Assembly (NCBI RefSeq): GCF_003459505.1
Contig: NZ_QRWD01000006.1
Coordinates: 85,744 to 149,743 of the forward strand
Source: Collinsella sp. AF20-14LB
GTDB taxonomy: Bacteria > Actinomycetota > Coriobacteriia > Coriobacteriales > Coriobacteriaceae
DNA: 64,000 nt
Direction of reading: 5' to 3'
The notes below the pieces were generated by a model. It did not search any database. It saw only the letters and a list, made by a program, of their open reading frames with translations, and had not been told where the DNA came from. Both the position numbers and the translations under genes were made by a program. Positions 9,352 through 17,868 of the stretch are shown here, in pieces (the first letter of the stretch is position 1; the number at the start of each line of letters is the position of its first letter).

Positions 9352-9450
9352 TCGATGCGGGAGTGCCGGCGGTGCAAACCACAAGGCTGAGAGGGCATGG
9401 GGCCCAATCCTTTGAACCTGTCAGTTAATGCTGGCGTAGGGAGCATGCCG
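9352..9450 (+). ncRNA. TPP riboswitch (thi-box) upstream of thiM
   Basis: The aptamer core is unmistakable: GGCTGAGAGGGC (P3/J3 region), CCTTTGAACCTG, then GTTAATGCTGGCGTAGGGAG (P4/P5). The closing P1 stem pairs GATGCGGG-side bases with the GGGAGCATGC side. Binding of thiamine pyrophosphate should favour the terminator at 9459-9490 and shut off thiM-thiE. Confidence 0.95.
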
Positions 9451-9458
9451 CCTTTACA

Positions 9459-9490
9459 GGGGCGCTGTCTATGCACAGCGCCCCTTTTCT
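9459..9490 (+). terminator. Riboswitch-controlled attenuator terminator
   Basis: GGGGCGCTGT pairs perfectly with ACAGCGCCCC around a six-base loop, followed by TTTTCT. It lies directly after the TPP aptamer and ahead of the thiM ribosome site, so it is the expression platform. Confidence 0.88.
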
Positions 9491-9510
9491 ATGCCAAGGA
9501 GGCATGTGCA

Positions 9511-10350
9511 GTGATCGATTCGAAACAGCTCAAGCAACAAGTGATCAAGGCCGTGGAGGAGATTCGCGCCACCAATCCGATGGCCGGCTCCATCACCAAC
9601 ACGGTGACGATCGACTTTGTCGCCAACGCACAGCTCGCCGTGGGCGGATCGGCCGCCATGGTCTATCTGCCCGACGAGGGCGAGGCGCTCGTTGCCGCCG
9701 GCGGCGCCATCTATCTCAACATGGGCACACTCTTCCCCATCTACGAGCAGACGATTCCCCGCGCGGCCAAGGCGGCACACGACGCCGGCAAGCCCTGGGT
9801 GCTCGATCCGGTTGGCCTGGGCATCGGTAGCCTGCGCACCCAGCTGGTAAACGAGCTCAAGCAGTACAAACCCGCCATCGTGCGCGGCAACGCCTCCGAG
9901 ATTATCGCGCTCGCCGGCCTGTGGGGTCTTGAGGGCGAGGCGGCTGATCTGAGCCGCGTACGCGGTGTCGACACCACCGACACGGTCGACGCCGCCCGCG
10001 ATGCCGCCGTGGCGCTCGCTCGCTACACCGGCGGCGCCGTAGTGGTCTCGGGTGAAGTCGACCTGATCACCGACGGCACGACCGTGGCCAAGTCCCACGG
10101 CGGCAGCCCACTCATGTCCAAGATCACCGGCTGTGGTTGCTCACAGGGCAGCGTGCTGGCCGTGTACGCCTGTGCTGCCGATCCGTTTACGGCAGCCATC
10201 TGCGGCACCGCCGTCTACAACGTTGCCGGTACGCGTGCCGCTGCTGTCGCCGACGCGCCGGCAAGCTTTAAGGTCGCCTTTATCGACGAGCTCTACCGTG
10301 CGACCGCCCAGGACATTGCCGATAACCGACTCGAGCTCGAGGAGGCATAA
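9511..10350 (+). CDS. thiM: Hydroxyethylthiazole kinase
   Basis: 279 residues. The start is GTG at 9511, eight bases after a perfect AAGGAGG; the nearby ATG at 9504 is out of frame, and longer open frames run through the riboswitch. It phosphorylates 4-methyl-5-(2-hydroxyethyl)thiazole, the salvage route to the thiazole half of thiamine. Family signatures are NPMAGSITNTVTIDFVAN at the N-terminus, WVLDPVGLGIGSLR, VRGNASEI, and the catalytic-loop segment SKITGCGCSQGSVLA with its conserved Cys. First gene of a TPP-regulated operon with a thiamine-binding protein and thiE. Confidence 0.93.
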   Translation: MIDSKQLKQQVIKAVEEIRATNPMAGSITNTVTIDFVANAQLAVGGSAAMVYLPDEGEALVAAGGAIYLNMGTLFPIYEQTIPRAAKAAHDAGKPWVLDPVGLGIGSLRTQLVNELKQYKPAIVRGNASEIIALAGLWGLEGEAADLSRVRGVDTTDTVDAARDAAVALARYTGGAVVVSGEVDLITDGTTVAKSHGGSPLMSKITGCGCSQGSVLAVYACAADPFTAAICGTAVYNVAGTRAAAVADAPASFKVAFIDELYRATAQDIADNRLELEEA

Positions 10351-10353
10351 GGC

Positions 10354-10695
10354 ATGTCCGAGCCCGCAACCAATGCCGGTATGAACACGCTCGTCGCCGC
10401 AGCCATCGCCCCGTGCGGCACCGGCGACGAGCTGTCTGCCGAGGTCGCCGAAGTCGTGCGCGTCATTCGCGAGAGCGGCCTTCCCAACCGCACCACCTCG
10501 ATGTTCACCGAGATCGAGGGCGACTGGGACGAGGTCATGCAGGTCGTGCGCGACGCAACCTTTGTGTTGGCGAGCAAGGGCATCCGCACCGAAGTCGTGC
10601 TCAAAGCCGATATTCGACCCGGATTTACCGACACCATGACCGGCAAACTCGAGCGCATGGAAGCACAGATCAAAAAGCAGGAGGAAGCACGATGA
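10354..10695 (+). CDS. Thiamine-binding protein of the YkoF/MTH1187 family
   Basis: 113 residues; its ATG follows GAGGAGG located in the end of thiM (3-base gap). The sequence VAAAIAPCGTGDELSAEVAE, then RTTSMFTEIEGDWDEVMQVV, matches the small ferredoxin-fold proteins that bind thiamine or hydroxymethylpyrimidine (YqgV/MTH1187, half of YkoF). A cytoplasmic carrier or sensor role is likely. Its position between thiM and thiE under a TPP riboswitch supports this. It overlaps thiE by four bases (ATGA). Confidence 0.8.
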   Translation: MSEPATNAGMNTLVAAAIAPCGTGDELSAEVAEVVRVIRESGLPNRTTSMFTEIEGDWDEVMQVVRDATFVLASKGIRTEVVLKADIRPGFTDTMTGKLERMEAQIKKQEEAR

Positions 10696-11387
10696 GCATC
10701 CGCGACAACCTTGATATCTCGGCCTATCTGGTACTCGGCCCCGAAAACACGCTCGGGCGCCCCGTGGGCGATGTGGTGGCCCAGGCACTCGATGCCGGCT
10801 TTACCTGCATCCAGGTGCGCTCCAAGGTGGCAAGCGCCCGCGAGATCATCGCGCTGACCGGCGACGCCGCGCAGGCAATCGCACAGGCTGGCAAGACCGG
10901 TCAGGTCGCTTTGCTGATCGACGACCGCCTGGACTGCGTACTCGCCGCGCGCGAGCAGGGCATTGCTGTCGACGGCGTGCACGTGGGCCAGAGCGATATT
11001 CCCGTCGAGGTCTGCCGCAAACTTTTGGGCCCCGATGCCATCGTGGGCCTTTCGGCCCGTTGCGAGGAGATGCTCGAGTACGTCAAGACCGCCGACATGA
11101 GCCTAGTCGACTACCTGGGCATCGGCCCGCTCCACGAGACCGAGACCAAGCGCGACTGCGGACGCGCGGCCGACGGCTCTATCATCACCAAAAGCTTTGA
11201 GGACCTGGCCGCACTCCACGCGGCAAGCCCCGTGCCCATCGTGGTGGGCGGCGGCGTAAAGATGGCCGACCTGCCGCAGCTCAAGACTACCGGCGTCGAC
11301 GGCTTCTTTGTGGTGAGCGCCGTCTGCAGTGCCGACGACCCCTACGCCGCAGCCAAGGAGCTCGTCGATACCTGGCAGCAGGCATAA
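10692..11387 (+). CDS. thiE: Thiamine-phosphate synthase
   Basis: 231 residues. The ATG overlaps the preceding stop (ATGA). ThiE joins HMP-pyrophosphate and thiazole phosphate to thiamine monophosphate. TIM-barrel motifs are present: IQVRSKVASAREI, LLIDDRLDCVLAAREQGIAVDGVHVGQ (diphosphate/Mg site), GLSARCEEM, GIGPLHETETKRDCG (the GPxxxTxTK loop) and VVGGGVKMADLP. No thiC or thiD lies in the window, so the operon by itself encodes the thiazole-salvage branch and the joining step. Confidence 0.92.
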   Translation: MSIRDNLDISAYLVLGPENTLGRPVGDVVAQALDAGFTCIQVRSKVASAREIIALTGDAAQAIAQAGKTGQVALLIDDRLDCVLAAREQGIAVDGVHVGQSDIPVEVCRKLLGPDAIVGLSARCEEMLEYVKTADMSLVDYLGIGPLHETETKRDCGRAADGSIITKSFEDLAALHAASPVPIVVGGGVKMADLPQLKTTGVDGFFVVSAVCSADDPYAAAKELVDTWQQA

Positions 11388-11429
11388 GCCTAGACCGAGC
11401 AGTTGCTCCGCAGTCCCATATCTTCAATA

Positions 11430-11540
11430 GCGGAAAGCGCATCCCAGTTTGGACGTCCATTCTGGGATGCGCTTTCCGCATAGAGGACCAGCGGGAAACT
11501 GCGTCCCAGTCTGAACGCTGATTACGGGATGCAGTTTCCG
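11430..11540. repeat. Two tandem homologous hairpins with GGACGTCC core
   Basis: Hairpin 1 pairs 11430-11447 with 11462-11479 perfectly (18 bp, GCGGAAAGCGCATCCCAG) around a loop centred on GGACGTCC at 11451-11458. Hairpin 2 pairs 11494-11507 with 11526-11539 (GGAAACTGCGTCCC, one G-T pair), with a loop TCTGAACGCTGAT aligned to that of hairpin 1. The two are clearly diverged copies. They fill the gap between convergent thiE and the lipase gene, whose stop reads TAGGGAC. No T-run follows, so they are not ordinary terminators. Confidence 0.85.
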
Positions 11541-11549
11541 GCGTAGTCC

Positions 11550-12419
11550 CTACCCCGCCAGATACGCTTCCAGCGCCGGCAGCGTCGCCTCCGCATCGCG
11601 ACGGCCGATCTGATAGATGCGCTCGAGCTCATCGGGCTCGCGGCACAGCGACGGCACCTTCACCGATTCGCTCGGCCGCACCACAAAGATCTCGCCAGCG
11701 GCTTCGCGACGCGCCAGGTCATCGAGCGTGGCATTGTAGACCTCGTGCCGATGCTCAAGCGCCGCAACAAACTCCGGATAGTGACGATACACGCGACGCA
11801 GCATAGGCATCACGCTATTGGGCTGCTTTACAAAGCCTGCCGGCTGCGTCAGCACCACCACGTTGCGGTCATAGCCTTGCTCAAACAGCCAAGCGCTGGG
11901 AATGGAATCGGCAACACCGCCATCCAAGTACTTACGACCCTCGATGGCAACAGGACGCGTCGCCACGGGAATCGCCGACGACGCCCGGATCCACTCAATA
12001 TCGCGCTCGTCGCCATAGGGCAGGTCATGGTAGACGGCCTGCCCCGTCTTAAGATCGGTACATACGCACGTAAACTGCATGGGGCAGGCGCGATATGCCT
12101 CCAGATCGATGGGATCGCGCTCGATGGGTACCTCATGATAGGCAAACTCGGCATTGAACATATCGCCGGTTCGCAACCAGCTCGTCACGCTCGCATAGCG
12201 CTTGTCGGCGCAATAGGCCTTGTTGTAGCGAATGGCGCGGCCGATCTGGCGCGATTTAAAGTTGTAGCCAAACGCCGCGCCCGCCGAGACACCCACCATA
12301 TGGTCGCAGGTTAAGCCGTGCTCCATCCATACGTCGAGCACGCCCGCCGTATACATACCGCGGTAGCCGCCTCCCTCGAGCGCAAGCCCCACCGTGCGCG
12401 TCGTGTCTGGCTGTGCCAT
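11550..12419 (-). CDS. Patatin-like phospholipase (RssA/YjjU type)
   Basis: 289 residues from the ATG at 12419 (protein MAQPDTTRTVGL), preceded by ACGGAG; an upstream in-frame ATG adds 28 residues without support. The oxyanion motif GGGYRG, the nucleophile elbow GVSAGA (Ser) and the catalytic Asp in YLDGGVADSIP are all present, so it should be an active serine lipid acyl hydrolase. No signal peptide; likely cytoplasmic or peripheral to the membrane. The upstream region has a TATACT -10-like box at 12456-12461. It is divergent from the GGDEF/EAL gene. Confidence 0.87.
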   Translation of the reverse strand: MAQPDTTRTVGLALEGGGYRGMYTAGVLDVWMEHGLTCDHMVGVSAGAAFGYNFKSRQIGRAIRYNKAYCADKRYASVTSWLRTGDMFNAEFAYHEVPIERDPIDLEAYRACPMQFTCVCTDLKTGQAVYHDLPYGDERDIEWIRASSAIPVATRPVAIEGRKYLDGGVADSIPSAWLFEQGYDRNVVVLTQPAGFVKQPNSVMPMLRRVYRHYPEFVAALEHRHEVYNATLDDLARREAAGEIFVVRPSESVKVPSLCREPDELERIYQIGRRDAEATLPALEAYLAG

Positions 12420-12743
12420 GCGACCATCTCCGTTCCCGTGTTTTAAAGCGGAACAAGTATACCCGCCAACATATATCGACTCAGTCGCATTTATATCGAG
12501 CATCGCATCGTCACGCTACCGATTGGCGAATAATAGCCGCCCGCGGCAGGGGCACCCATATACAATCCTCTATTGTTGTTTATACTACTCAATAGTTATC
12601 AGCAGCGAACACGGACCGACATATTAAACCAGCGACGCAGCAAGGCGGGGGCCTGGATACACGCAAAGCGTTGAGCAGCAACGCGTGTGTACAACGAGCT
12701 CGCCCGACGCAATACACCCCGACCTCAGGAAGCCGCTTACAGC
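12420..12743. other. Divergent intergenic region, lipase gene / GGDEF-EAL gene
   Basis: No gene is seen here apart from the 19 codons that would be added if the downstream gene started at GTG 12687. It holds a TATACT box for the minus-strand lipase gene. Near 12570-12595 there is an AT-rich patch in which CTATTG and CAATAG form an inverted repeat around a plus-strand TATACT, a possible operator-promoter for the c-di-GMP gene. Confidence 0.4.
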
Positions 12744-15461
12744 ATGGATATCGCCAGCAATTACACCGAGACGCTCGAAAAGACCATCCGTGACCTTCTC
12801 GAGCGTCAGGACGATCTGATCAGGACTGCCTTTACCGACCAGCTCACCGGACTGGGCAACCGCGGCGGTTTCACCCGTTCCTTAGAGGAGCTCTGGGAAC
12901 AGGAATTGCCCGTAACCATGGCGTTTATCGACATCGATAACCTTAAGCACTGCAACGACATCTTTGGCCATGACGAGGGCAACCGCTATATCTTACAGGT
13001 GAGCCTCTATCTCAAGCTGTATATGAAGGTGGACGAGGCGGCATTTCGCCTGGGAGGCGACGAGTTTGCCATCCTGTCTACGATCGCGACCGAGGACGAC
13101 CTCGCCGAGCGTCTGGAACACTGCCGGACGGTCCTGCTCAAAAACAACGATGCCGAGATGCCTCACTCGTTTAGCTACGGAGTGTCGCACGCCGACCCCG
13201 CCCTGGGCGAAGCCCCCAATCGCTTGACGAACGATGCCGACCATCGCATGTACGACTATAAGCTGCGCCATGCCGTGCACCTTGATCGACGCAATATCGC
13301 ACAAGCCCACACCGACGACTTTGAAATAAGCGATCGCGTTTTCGACGCCCTTTCGATGCTCAACGAAGGCCGATATTTCTTTATCGAGAACTTGGACAAA
13401 CATCGAACCCTTTGGTCACAAGGCGCCTTGCGCGATCTTGGTCTTCCTTCGGAGCATATAGACAACTGTCACGATTATTGGAAAACGCGTGTCCATCCCG
13501 ATGACCTTGAGGCCTATACCAACGACATCGACCAAATCTATGACGGCTCCAAACATCGTCACGTCATGCAGTACCGCGTGCGCAATGCCGCCGGCGATTA
13601 CATCCTCGGCCGTGCTCGCGGGTTTCGTATCGACGGCGACGGAAATGTCCCCTCGCTCTATGTCGGCGAGCTCGTCAACCACTCGCTTGCCGAGACCGTC
13701 GACGCCGCCACGGGTCTCGGAACGCAGCGCACGCTGATCAACGCTATCGATGCCTGCCGTCGCGACCGTTGCGAGACGGGGCTTATAGCAGTGCGCGTTC
13801 GCGGCACGGCAAAGCTCAACGAGCTCTACGGGGCCGAGGCCGTCGACAACATGCTCGCCGAATACGCAGGCCGCATGCTGTCGATTACTCGCGGCAGGAG
13901 TCGCGTCTTCCGTTCACGCAACGCCCAGTTCGTCGTGCTTAGCAACAATTTGAATCACGAAGCATTCGAGCAACTGATCCAACATCTCAAAGAGGCCGTT
14001 TTCGCTCCCGTTCGAATCGCGGGCGACACTATTACCCCCGTCTGTCTTGTCGTTCCGGCCTTTTACGAGCACCTGACCAATCAAACGGCCGCCGTTTTAG
14101 GCGAACTCGACCGTCGCATTCGCACGGCCGGCGGGCTTGTTCCCAACGACAGCCTCCCCATACCCGAGGTGGAGCGCAAAAGCGCCATCGCCGAACGCAT
14201 CGATCCGCTCACGGGTCTCTATCGACCCAGCGAGTTTATGCGCCGCGCCAACGAATTTCTCGAGACAAGGCGCAACGGCGCCTGGTGTATCGCCACCGTC
14301 GATATGGGGCACATGCGACTGTTCAACGAATGGCACGGACAGGCCGAGGGCGACCGCGTACTCGCCGATGTGGGCACGGTTCTCAAGGACATCGAGAATG
14401 CCGCCATGGGCGTCGCAGGGTACTGGGGCCAAGACGATTTTTGCGTACTCATCCCCTTTGAACACGACACCGTCCATCAGATCTATAGCCGCATTCGCCA
14501 GGCCGTGGCCAAGCATGATGACGGCGTGGGCTTCTGGCCGTCCATGGGCGTCTACCCCATCGACTCCAACGAGGAAATCACCATCGATGCGCAGGCCAAG
14601 GCCATGTTTACCAATCGGCGCGCAAAAAACGACTTTAAGGAGCGCATTGCCATTTTCCGCCCCGAGGAATACGAACACGAAATCGCGTTCCACCGCACGC
14701 TGACCGAATTCCAGTATGCGCTCTCAAACGGCCGCATTACCTACTACTTGCAGCCCCAGGTCGACATGGAAACCGGCGAGATCGTTGGCGCCGAGGCGCT
14801 CACACGCTGGATTGACAAGGATGGCTCCCTCATTTCACCTACCACCTTTATCCCCGCTCTCGAGGAAAGCGGTTTTGTGGTGACGCTCGACAAATATGTT
14901 TGGCAGGGCGTCGCCTCGTGGCTGCGTGAGTGCATCGATCGAGGGCTGCGCGTAGTTCCGATCTCGCTCAATGTGTCGCGCGTGGATATCCTTGCCTGCG
15001 ACGTCGCCGAGCATATGGGGGCGCTTGCCGCCCAATACAACCTACCGCCCGAGCTCATGCGCATTGAGATCACCGAGACGGCTTATACGGGAGAGTCCGA
15101 GGCCGTGGATAAGCTGACGGCCGACCTACACACTCGCGGTTTCTCGACCTACATGGACGATTTTGGCACCGGCCAGTCTACGCTCGCGATGCTCAAGAAC
15201 GTCAACGTCGACGTCATCAAGCTTGATCGCACGTTTGTGCCCACCGACCGCGATCAAAGCCGTAGCGCGCAAATCGTTTCATCAATGCTCGAGATGGCGC
15301 AATCGCTCCATCTGCCCGTTGTAATCGAAGGCGTCGAGACAAACGAGCAGGCGAACATGCTGCTCCAAATGGGTGCCCACTACGCTCAGGGCTTCCTCTA
15401 CTACCGCCCCATGCAGGCAAAGGATTTTGAGGCATTGCTCGATGGCGGTAACAAAAACTGA
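12744..15461 (+). CDS. Multidomain c-di-GMP protein: GGDEF - PAS-like - degenerate GGDEF x2 - EAL
   Basis: 905 residues from ATG 12744 (GTG 12687 is an alternative; neither has a strong ribosome site). Domain 1 is an intact diguanylate cyclase: TDQLTGLGNR, FIDIDNLKHCND, GGDEF at residues 104-108. A PAS-like region follows (about 215-340, YRVRNAAGDYILGRARGF). Two more GGDEF-fold modules have lost the signature: FRSRNAQF in place of GGDEF, and YWGQDDF in the third. The C-terminal EAL domain is complete: E684-A-L, LNVSR, EITE, MDDFGTG, KLDRTF and EGVET, so it should hydrolyse c-di-GMP. No membrane segment; cytoplasmic. It probably integrates a PAS signal to balance synthesis and breakdown. The next gene is a shortened paralogue lacking EAL. 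Confidence 0.88.
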   Translation: MDIASNYTETLEKTIRDLLERQDDLIRTAFTDQLTGLGNRGGFTRSLEELWEQELPVTMAFIDIDNLKHCNDIFGHDEGNRYILQVSLYLKLYMKVDEAAFRLGGDEFAILSTIATEDDLAERLEHCRTVLLKNNDAEMPHSFSYGVSHADPALGEAPNRLTNDADHRMYDYKLRHAVHLDRRNIAQAHTDDFEISDRVFDALSMLNEGRYFFIENLDKHRTLWSQGALRDLGLPSEHIDNCHDYWKTRVHPDDLEAYTNDIDQIYDGSKHRHVMQYRVRNAAGDYILGRARGFRIDGDGNVPSLYVGELVNHSLAETVDAATGLGTQRTLINAIDACRRDRCETGLIAVRVRGTAKLNELYGAEAVDNMLAEYAGRMLSITRGRSRVFRSRNAQFVVLSNNLNHEAFEQLIQHLKEAVFAPVRIAGDTITPVCLVVPAFYEHLTNQTAAVLGELDRRIRTAGGLVPNDSLPIPEVERKSAIAERIDPLTGLYRPSEFMRRANEFLETRRNGAWCIATVDMGHMRLFNEWHGQAEGDRVLADVGTVLKDIENAAMGVAGYWGQDDFCVLIPFEHDTVHQIYSRIRQAVAKHDDGVGFWPSMGVYPIDSNEEITIDAQAKAMFTNRRAKNDFKERIAIFRPEEYEHEIAFHRTLTEFQYALSNGRITYYLQPQVDMETGEIVGAEALTRWIDKDGSLISPTTFIPALEESGFVVTLDKYVWQGVASWLRECIDRGLRVVPISLNVSRVDILACDVAEHMGALAAQYNLPPELMRIEITETAYTGESEAVDKLTADLHTRGFSTYMDDFGTGQSTLAMLKNVNVDVIKLDRTFVPTDRDQSRSAQIVSSMLEMAQSLHLPVVIEGVETNEQANMLLQMGAHYAQGFLYYRPMQAKDFEALLDGGNKN

Positions 15462-15587
15462 TACGCTCGCGCGCAAAACGATACCGCCGAAGGGGCGCTT
15501 GTCCCCATTGGCTAACTTATGCCCCCAATCCAAACCGAATTGGGGATATGATGCAAACCACTGTTGTGCCCAAGGAGGTTATCCATC

Positions 15588-17117
15588 ATGAACGAGTCGT
15601 ATCGCCTGGGCGAGCAATCGATCATTGCCTATCTTCAGCGACTTGCGAACGGGATCTCGACCGCCGAGCTCGATGTTGCCGCGCTGCCCACGGAGCTGTG
15701 CGCCATCGGCGAGCAGCTACAGAAGACATTTGCCATCCTGCAGCAAGAACGCGAGCTGCTTGAGCGCGGCGCCTATATCGATTCGCTCACCAATCTTGGC
15801 AACCGTGCTGGACTCCACCGTTATGCCGAGCTGCTTTGGCACAAAGGCACCCCCTTCACCTGCGCTTATATCGATATCGATCGCCTTAAGCATTGCAACG
15901 ATACGTTTGGCCACACCGAGGGCAATCGCTACATCCTGAGCATCTGCCGTGCACTCACCGAGACAATGGAACCCAATGACCTGCTGTTCCGTATCGGTGG
16001 AGACGAATTTGTACTCGTATCCCCCACGACAGATGAAGCCGAACTCGAGCAGCGCCTGGAGCGGACGCGCACCGACCTTATCGAGGCAACATCGGGCGGC
16101 AAAGCGCCCATGATCGCTAGCTTTAGCTTTGGCTGCTCGCGCGTCGACCCACTCGCTGGCGATACGCGTCGCCAGATGACCATGGACGCCGACCGCAAAA
16201 TGTATCGCTACAAGCTCATGCACCGTGTGCAGCAGCCGAAGGAAAACGACGCATCCATGCGCCCGATCGCCGATCAGCCTCCCTGCAACGACCGGGTGTT
16301 CCAAGCGATCTCCATGAGCTCCGAGACGCGCTATCCGTTTATCCTTAACCTCGATACCGGCGAATCGCAATGGTCGATTAATGCCGTGCGCGATTTTGAC
16401 CTGCCCTCCCAGCATCCCTATAACTCGCTCGATATGTGGCTCGCCCGCGTTCACCCCGAGGACCGCGACAACGTGCGCAGCGAGCTCGATATGGTGGTAA
16501 ACGGCGCGTGGCACTTCCATTACATGCAGTATCGCGTCATGAATACCGCTGGTAAATATGCGCTGTGCGAGTGTACGGGCTACCGCTTGGATAGCACCGA
16601 AACCGAGCCCAACATGTATGTGGGCATTATCATCAACCGAAGCTTGGCGGATACGACCGATTCCGTGACCGGCCTGGGCGATATCCACGCCCTGGTCAAC
16701 GCCATTGGCGAAATGCGTCGCGTGGCGCGCAAGGCAGGCCTGGTCGCCATCAAAATCGACGACATCGCCAAGGTCAATGCCCGCTTTGGCTTTGATGCGG
16801 GCGACCGCGTTTTGGCAGAAAGTGCCGCCTGCCTCATGGACTGTTCGCGCGGCAAGGGCCGTCTGTTCCGCTCGACCGGACCGATGTTCGTGGCGCTTTT
16901 CGATGACCTTGATCCCGAAGAGACCGACGCGATCGCAGAAGAAATCGAGCGGTTCTTGGGTTCGCCCGTACTCTTTGGCTCATTTGAATATCAGCCGCCC
17001 ATTCGTGTGGCCACACTTCATCTAGATGCCGTCGACCGACAGCCCGTTTCCATTTTGAACGAGCTCAAAGCGCTACTTGAAGAGGCACCACAAGTACCGG
17101 GCACCAAGCTGGACTAG
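15588..17117 (+). CDS. Diguanylate cyclase: GGDEF - PAS-like - degenerate GGDEF
   Basis: 509 residues; ATG 15588 has a perfect AAGGAGG nine bases upstream. A helical N-terminal segment (residues 1-60) precedes DSLTNLGNRAGL, YIDIDRLKHCND and the intact GGDEF at residues 137-141. A PAS-like part follows (about 235-350, QYRVMNTAGKYALCECTGY), then a second GGDEF fold in which the signature is replaced by FRSTGPMF. It aligns along its length with the first two thirds of the preceding gene, so the pair arose by tandem duplication, with the third GGDEF and the EAL gained or lost in one copy. Predicted cytoplasmic c-di-GMP synthase. Confidence 0.87.
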   Translation: MNESYRLGEQSIIAYLQRLANGISTAELDVAALPTELCAIGEQLQKTFAILQQERELLERGAYIDSLTNLGNRAGLHRYAELLWHKGTPFTCAYIDIDRLKHCNDTFGHTEGNRYILSICRALTETMEPNDLLFRIGGDEFVLVSPTTDEAELEQRLERTRTDLIEATSGGKAPMIASFSFGCSRVDPLAGDTRRQMTMDADRKMYRYKLMHRVQQPKENDASMRPIADQPPCNDRVFQAISMSSETRYPFILNLDTGESQWSINAVRDFDLPSQHPYNSLDMWLARVHPEDRDNVRSELDMVVNGAWHFHYMQYRVMNTAGKYALCECTGYRLDSTETEPNMYVGIIINRSLADTTDSVTGLGDIHALVNAIGEMRRVARKAGLVAIKIDDIAKVNARFGFDAGDRVLAESAACLMDCSRGKGRLFRSTGPMFVALFDDLDPEETDAIAEEIERFLGSPVLFGSFEYQPPIRVATLHLDAVDRQPVSILNELKALLEEAPQVPGTKLD

Positions 17118-17122
17118 CGTTA

Positions 17123-17165
17123 TGGGGCGCGATGTGAAACACAAGCCGTTTCACATCGCGCCCCA
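17123..17165. repeat. Perfect 18-bp intergenic hairpin
   Basis: TGGGGCGCGATGTGAAAC pairs perfectly with GTTTCACATCGCGCCCCA around the 7-base loop ACAAGCC. It starts five bases after the GGDEF gene stop. There is no T-run on either strand, so it may act as a 3'-end stabiliser or belong to a repeat family rather than being a classical terminator. Confidence 0.7.
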
Positions 17166-17228
17166 CGCCATCTACCCTCTCGTGGGATAATCCTCCGCAG
17201 AAGTCACCGACAGCAGAGGGAGTTTGTG

Positions 17229-17852
17229 ATGAAGGTTCTTTTGGTCAATGGCAGCCCCAAGGCAAACGGCAACACCGCCCGCGCACTCACCGAGGTCGCA
17301 GAGCAACTTAATGCAGAAGGCATTGATACCGAGGTGTTTCAGCTGGGCGCCAAGCCCATTCGCGATTGCATCGGTTGCGGCCAGTGTGGCAAGCTTGGCG
17401 GTCGCTGCACCTTTGACGACGACGTGGTCAACGAGCTGATCGCTGCCGCCGAACAGGCCGACGGCTTTGTCTTTGGCTCGCCTGTCTACTACGCGCACCC
17501 CAGCGGCCGCATTCTCTCGGCACTCGATCGCGCATTCTATGCCGGTAGCAAAGCTTTTGCACACAAGCCGGGCGCTGCCGTCGCCGTCGCCCGTCGCGGC
17601 GGTACGTCGACAACGTTCGATGTACTCAACAAGTACTTCACCATCAACCAGATGCCCGTGGTCGCCTCCACCTACTGGAACAACGTCTTTGGCGCTGCGC
17701 CGGGCGAGGCCGATGGAGATGCCGAGGGTCTGGCCACCATGCGAAACATCGGCAAAAACATGGCCTGGCTCCTTCGTTGCATCGAAGCAGGAAAGGCCGC
17801 CGGCATCGAAGCCCCCGAAGCCGATCGCGAGCGCACCAACTTCATTCGTTAG
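17229..17852 (+). CDS. Flavodoxin-family NAD(P)H-dependent FMN reductase
   Basis: 207 residues; ATG 17229 (a GTG one codon earlier is possible) after GAGGGAG. The flavin phosphate loop is KVLLVNGSPKANGNTA. Downstream is CIGCGQCGKLGGRC, typical of iron-sulfur-flavoprotein-like or multimeric flavodoxin WrbA-like reductases, and FGSPVYYAHPSG contacts the isoalloxazine ring. It probably reduces quinones, nitro compounds or metals. The ArsC-like gene follows after 16 bases and is probably in the same transcript. Confidence 0.82.
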   Translation: MKVLLVNGSPKANGNTARALTEVAEQLNAEGIDTEVFQLGAKPIRDCIGCGQCGKLGGRCTFDDDVVNELIAAAEQADGFVFGSPVYYAHPSGRILSALDRAFYAGSKAFAHKPGAAVAVARRGGTSTTFDVLNKYFTINQMPVVASTYWNNVFGAAPGEADGDAEGLATMRNIGKNMAWLLRCIEAGKAAGIEAPEADRERTNFIR

Positions 17853-17868
17853 AACGGCGGAACATACT

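Noticed and set aside
9397..9510. N-terminal extension of thiM through the riboswitch
   Set aside because: It would translate the TPP aptamer and attenuator; the GTG at 9511 has a perfect AAGGAGG.
15523..15545. CCCCAAT/ATTGGGG hairpin as terminator of the GGDEF-EAL gene
   Set aside because: The stem is only 7 bp and no T-run follows; insufficient evidence.
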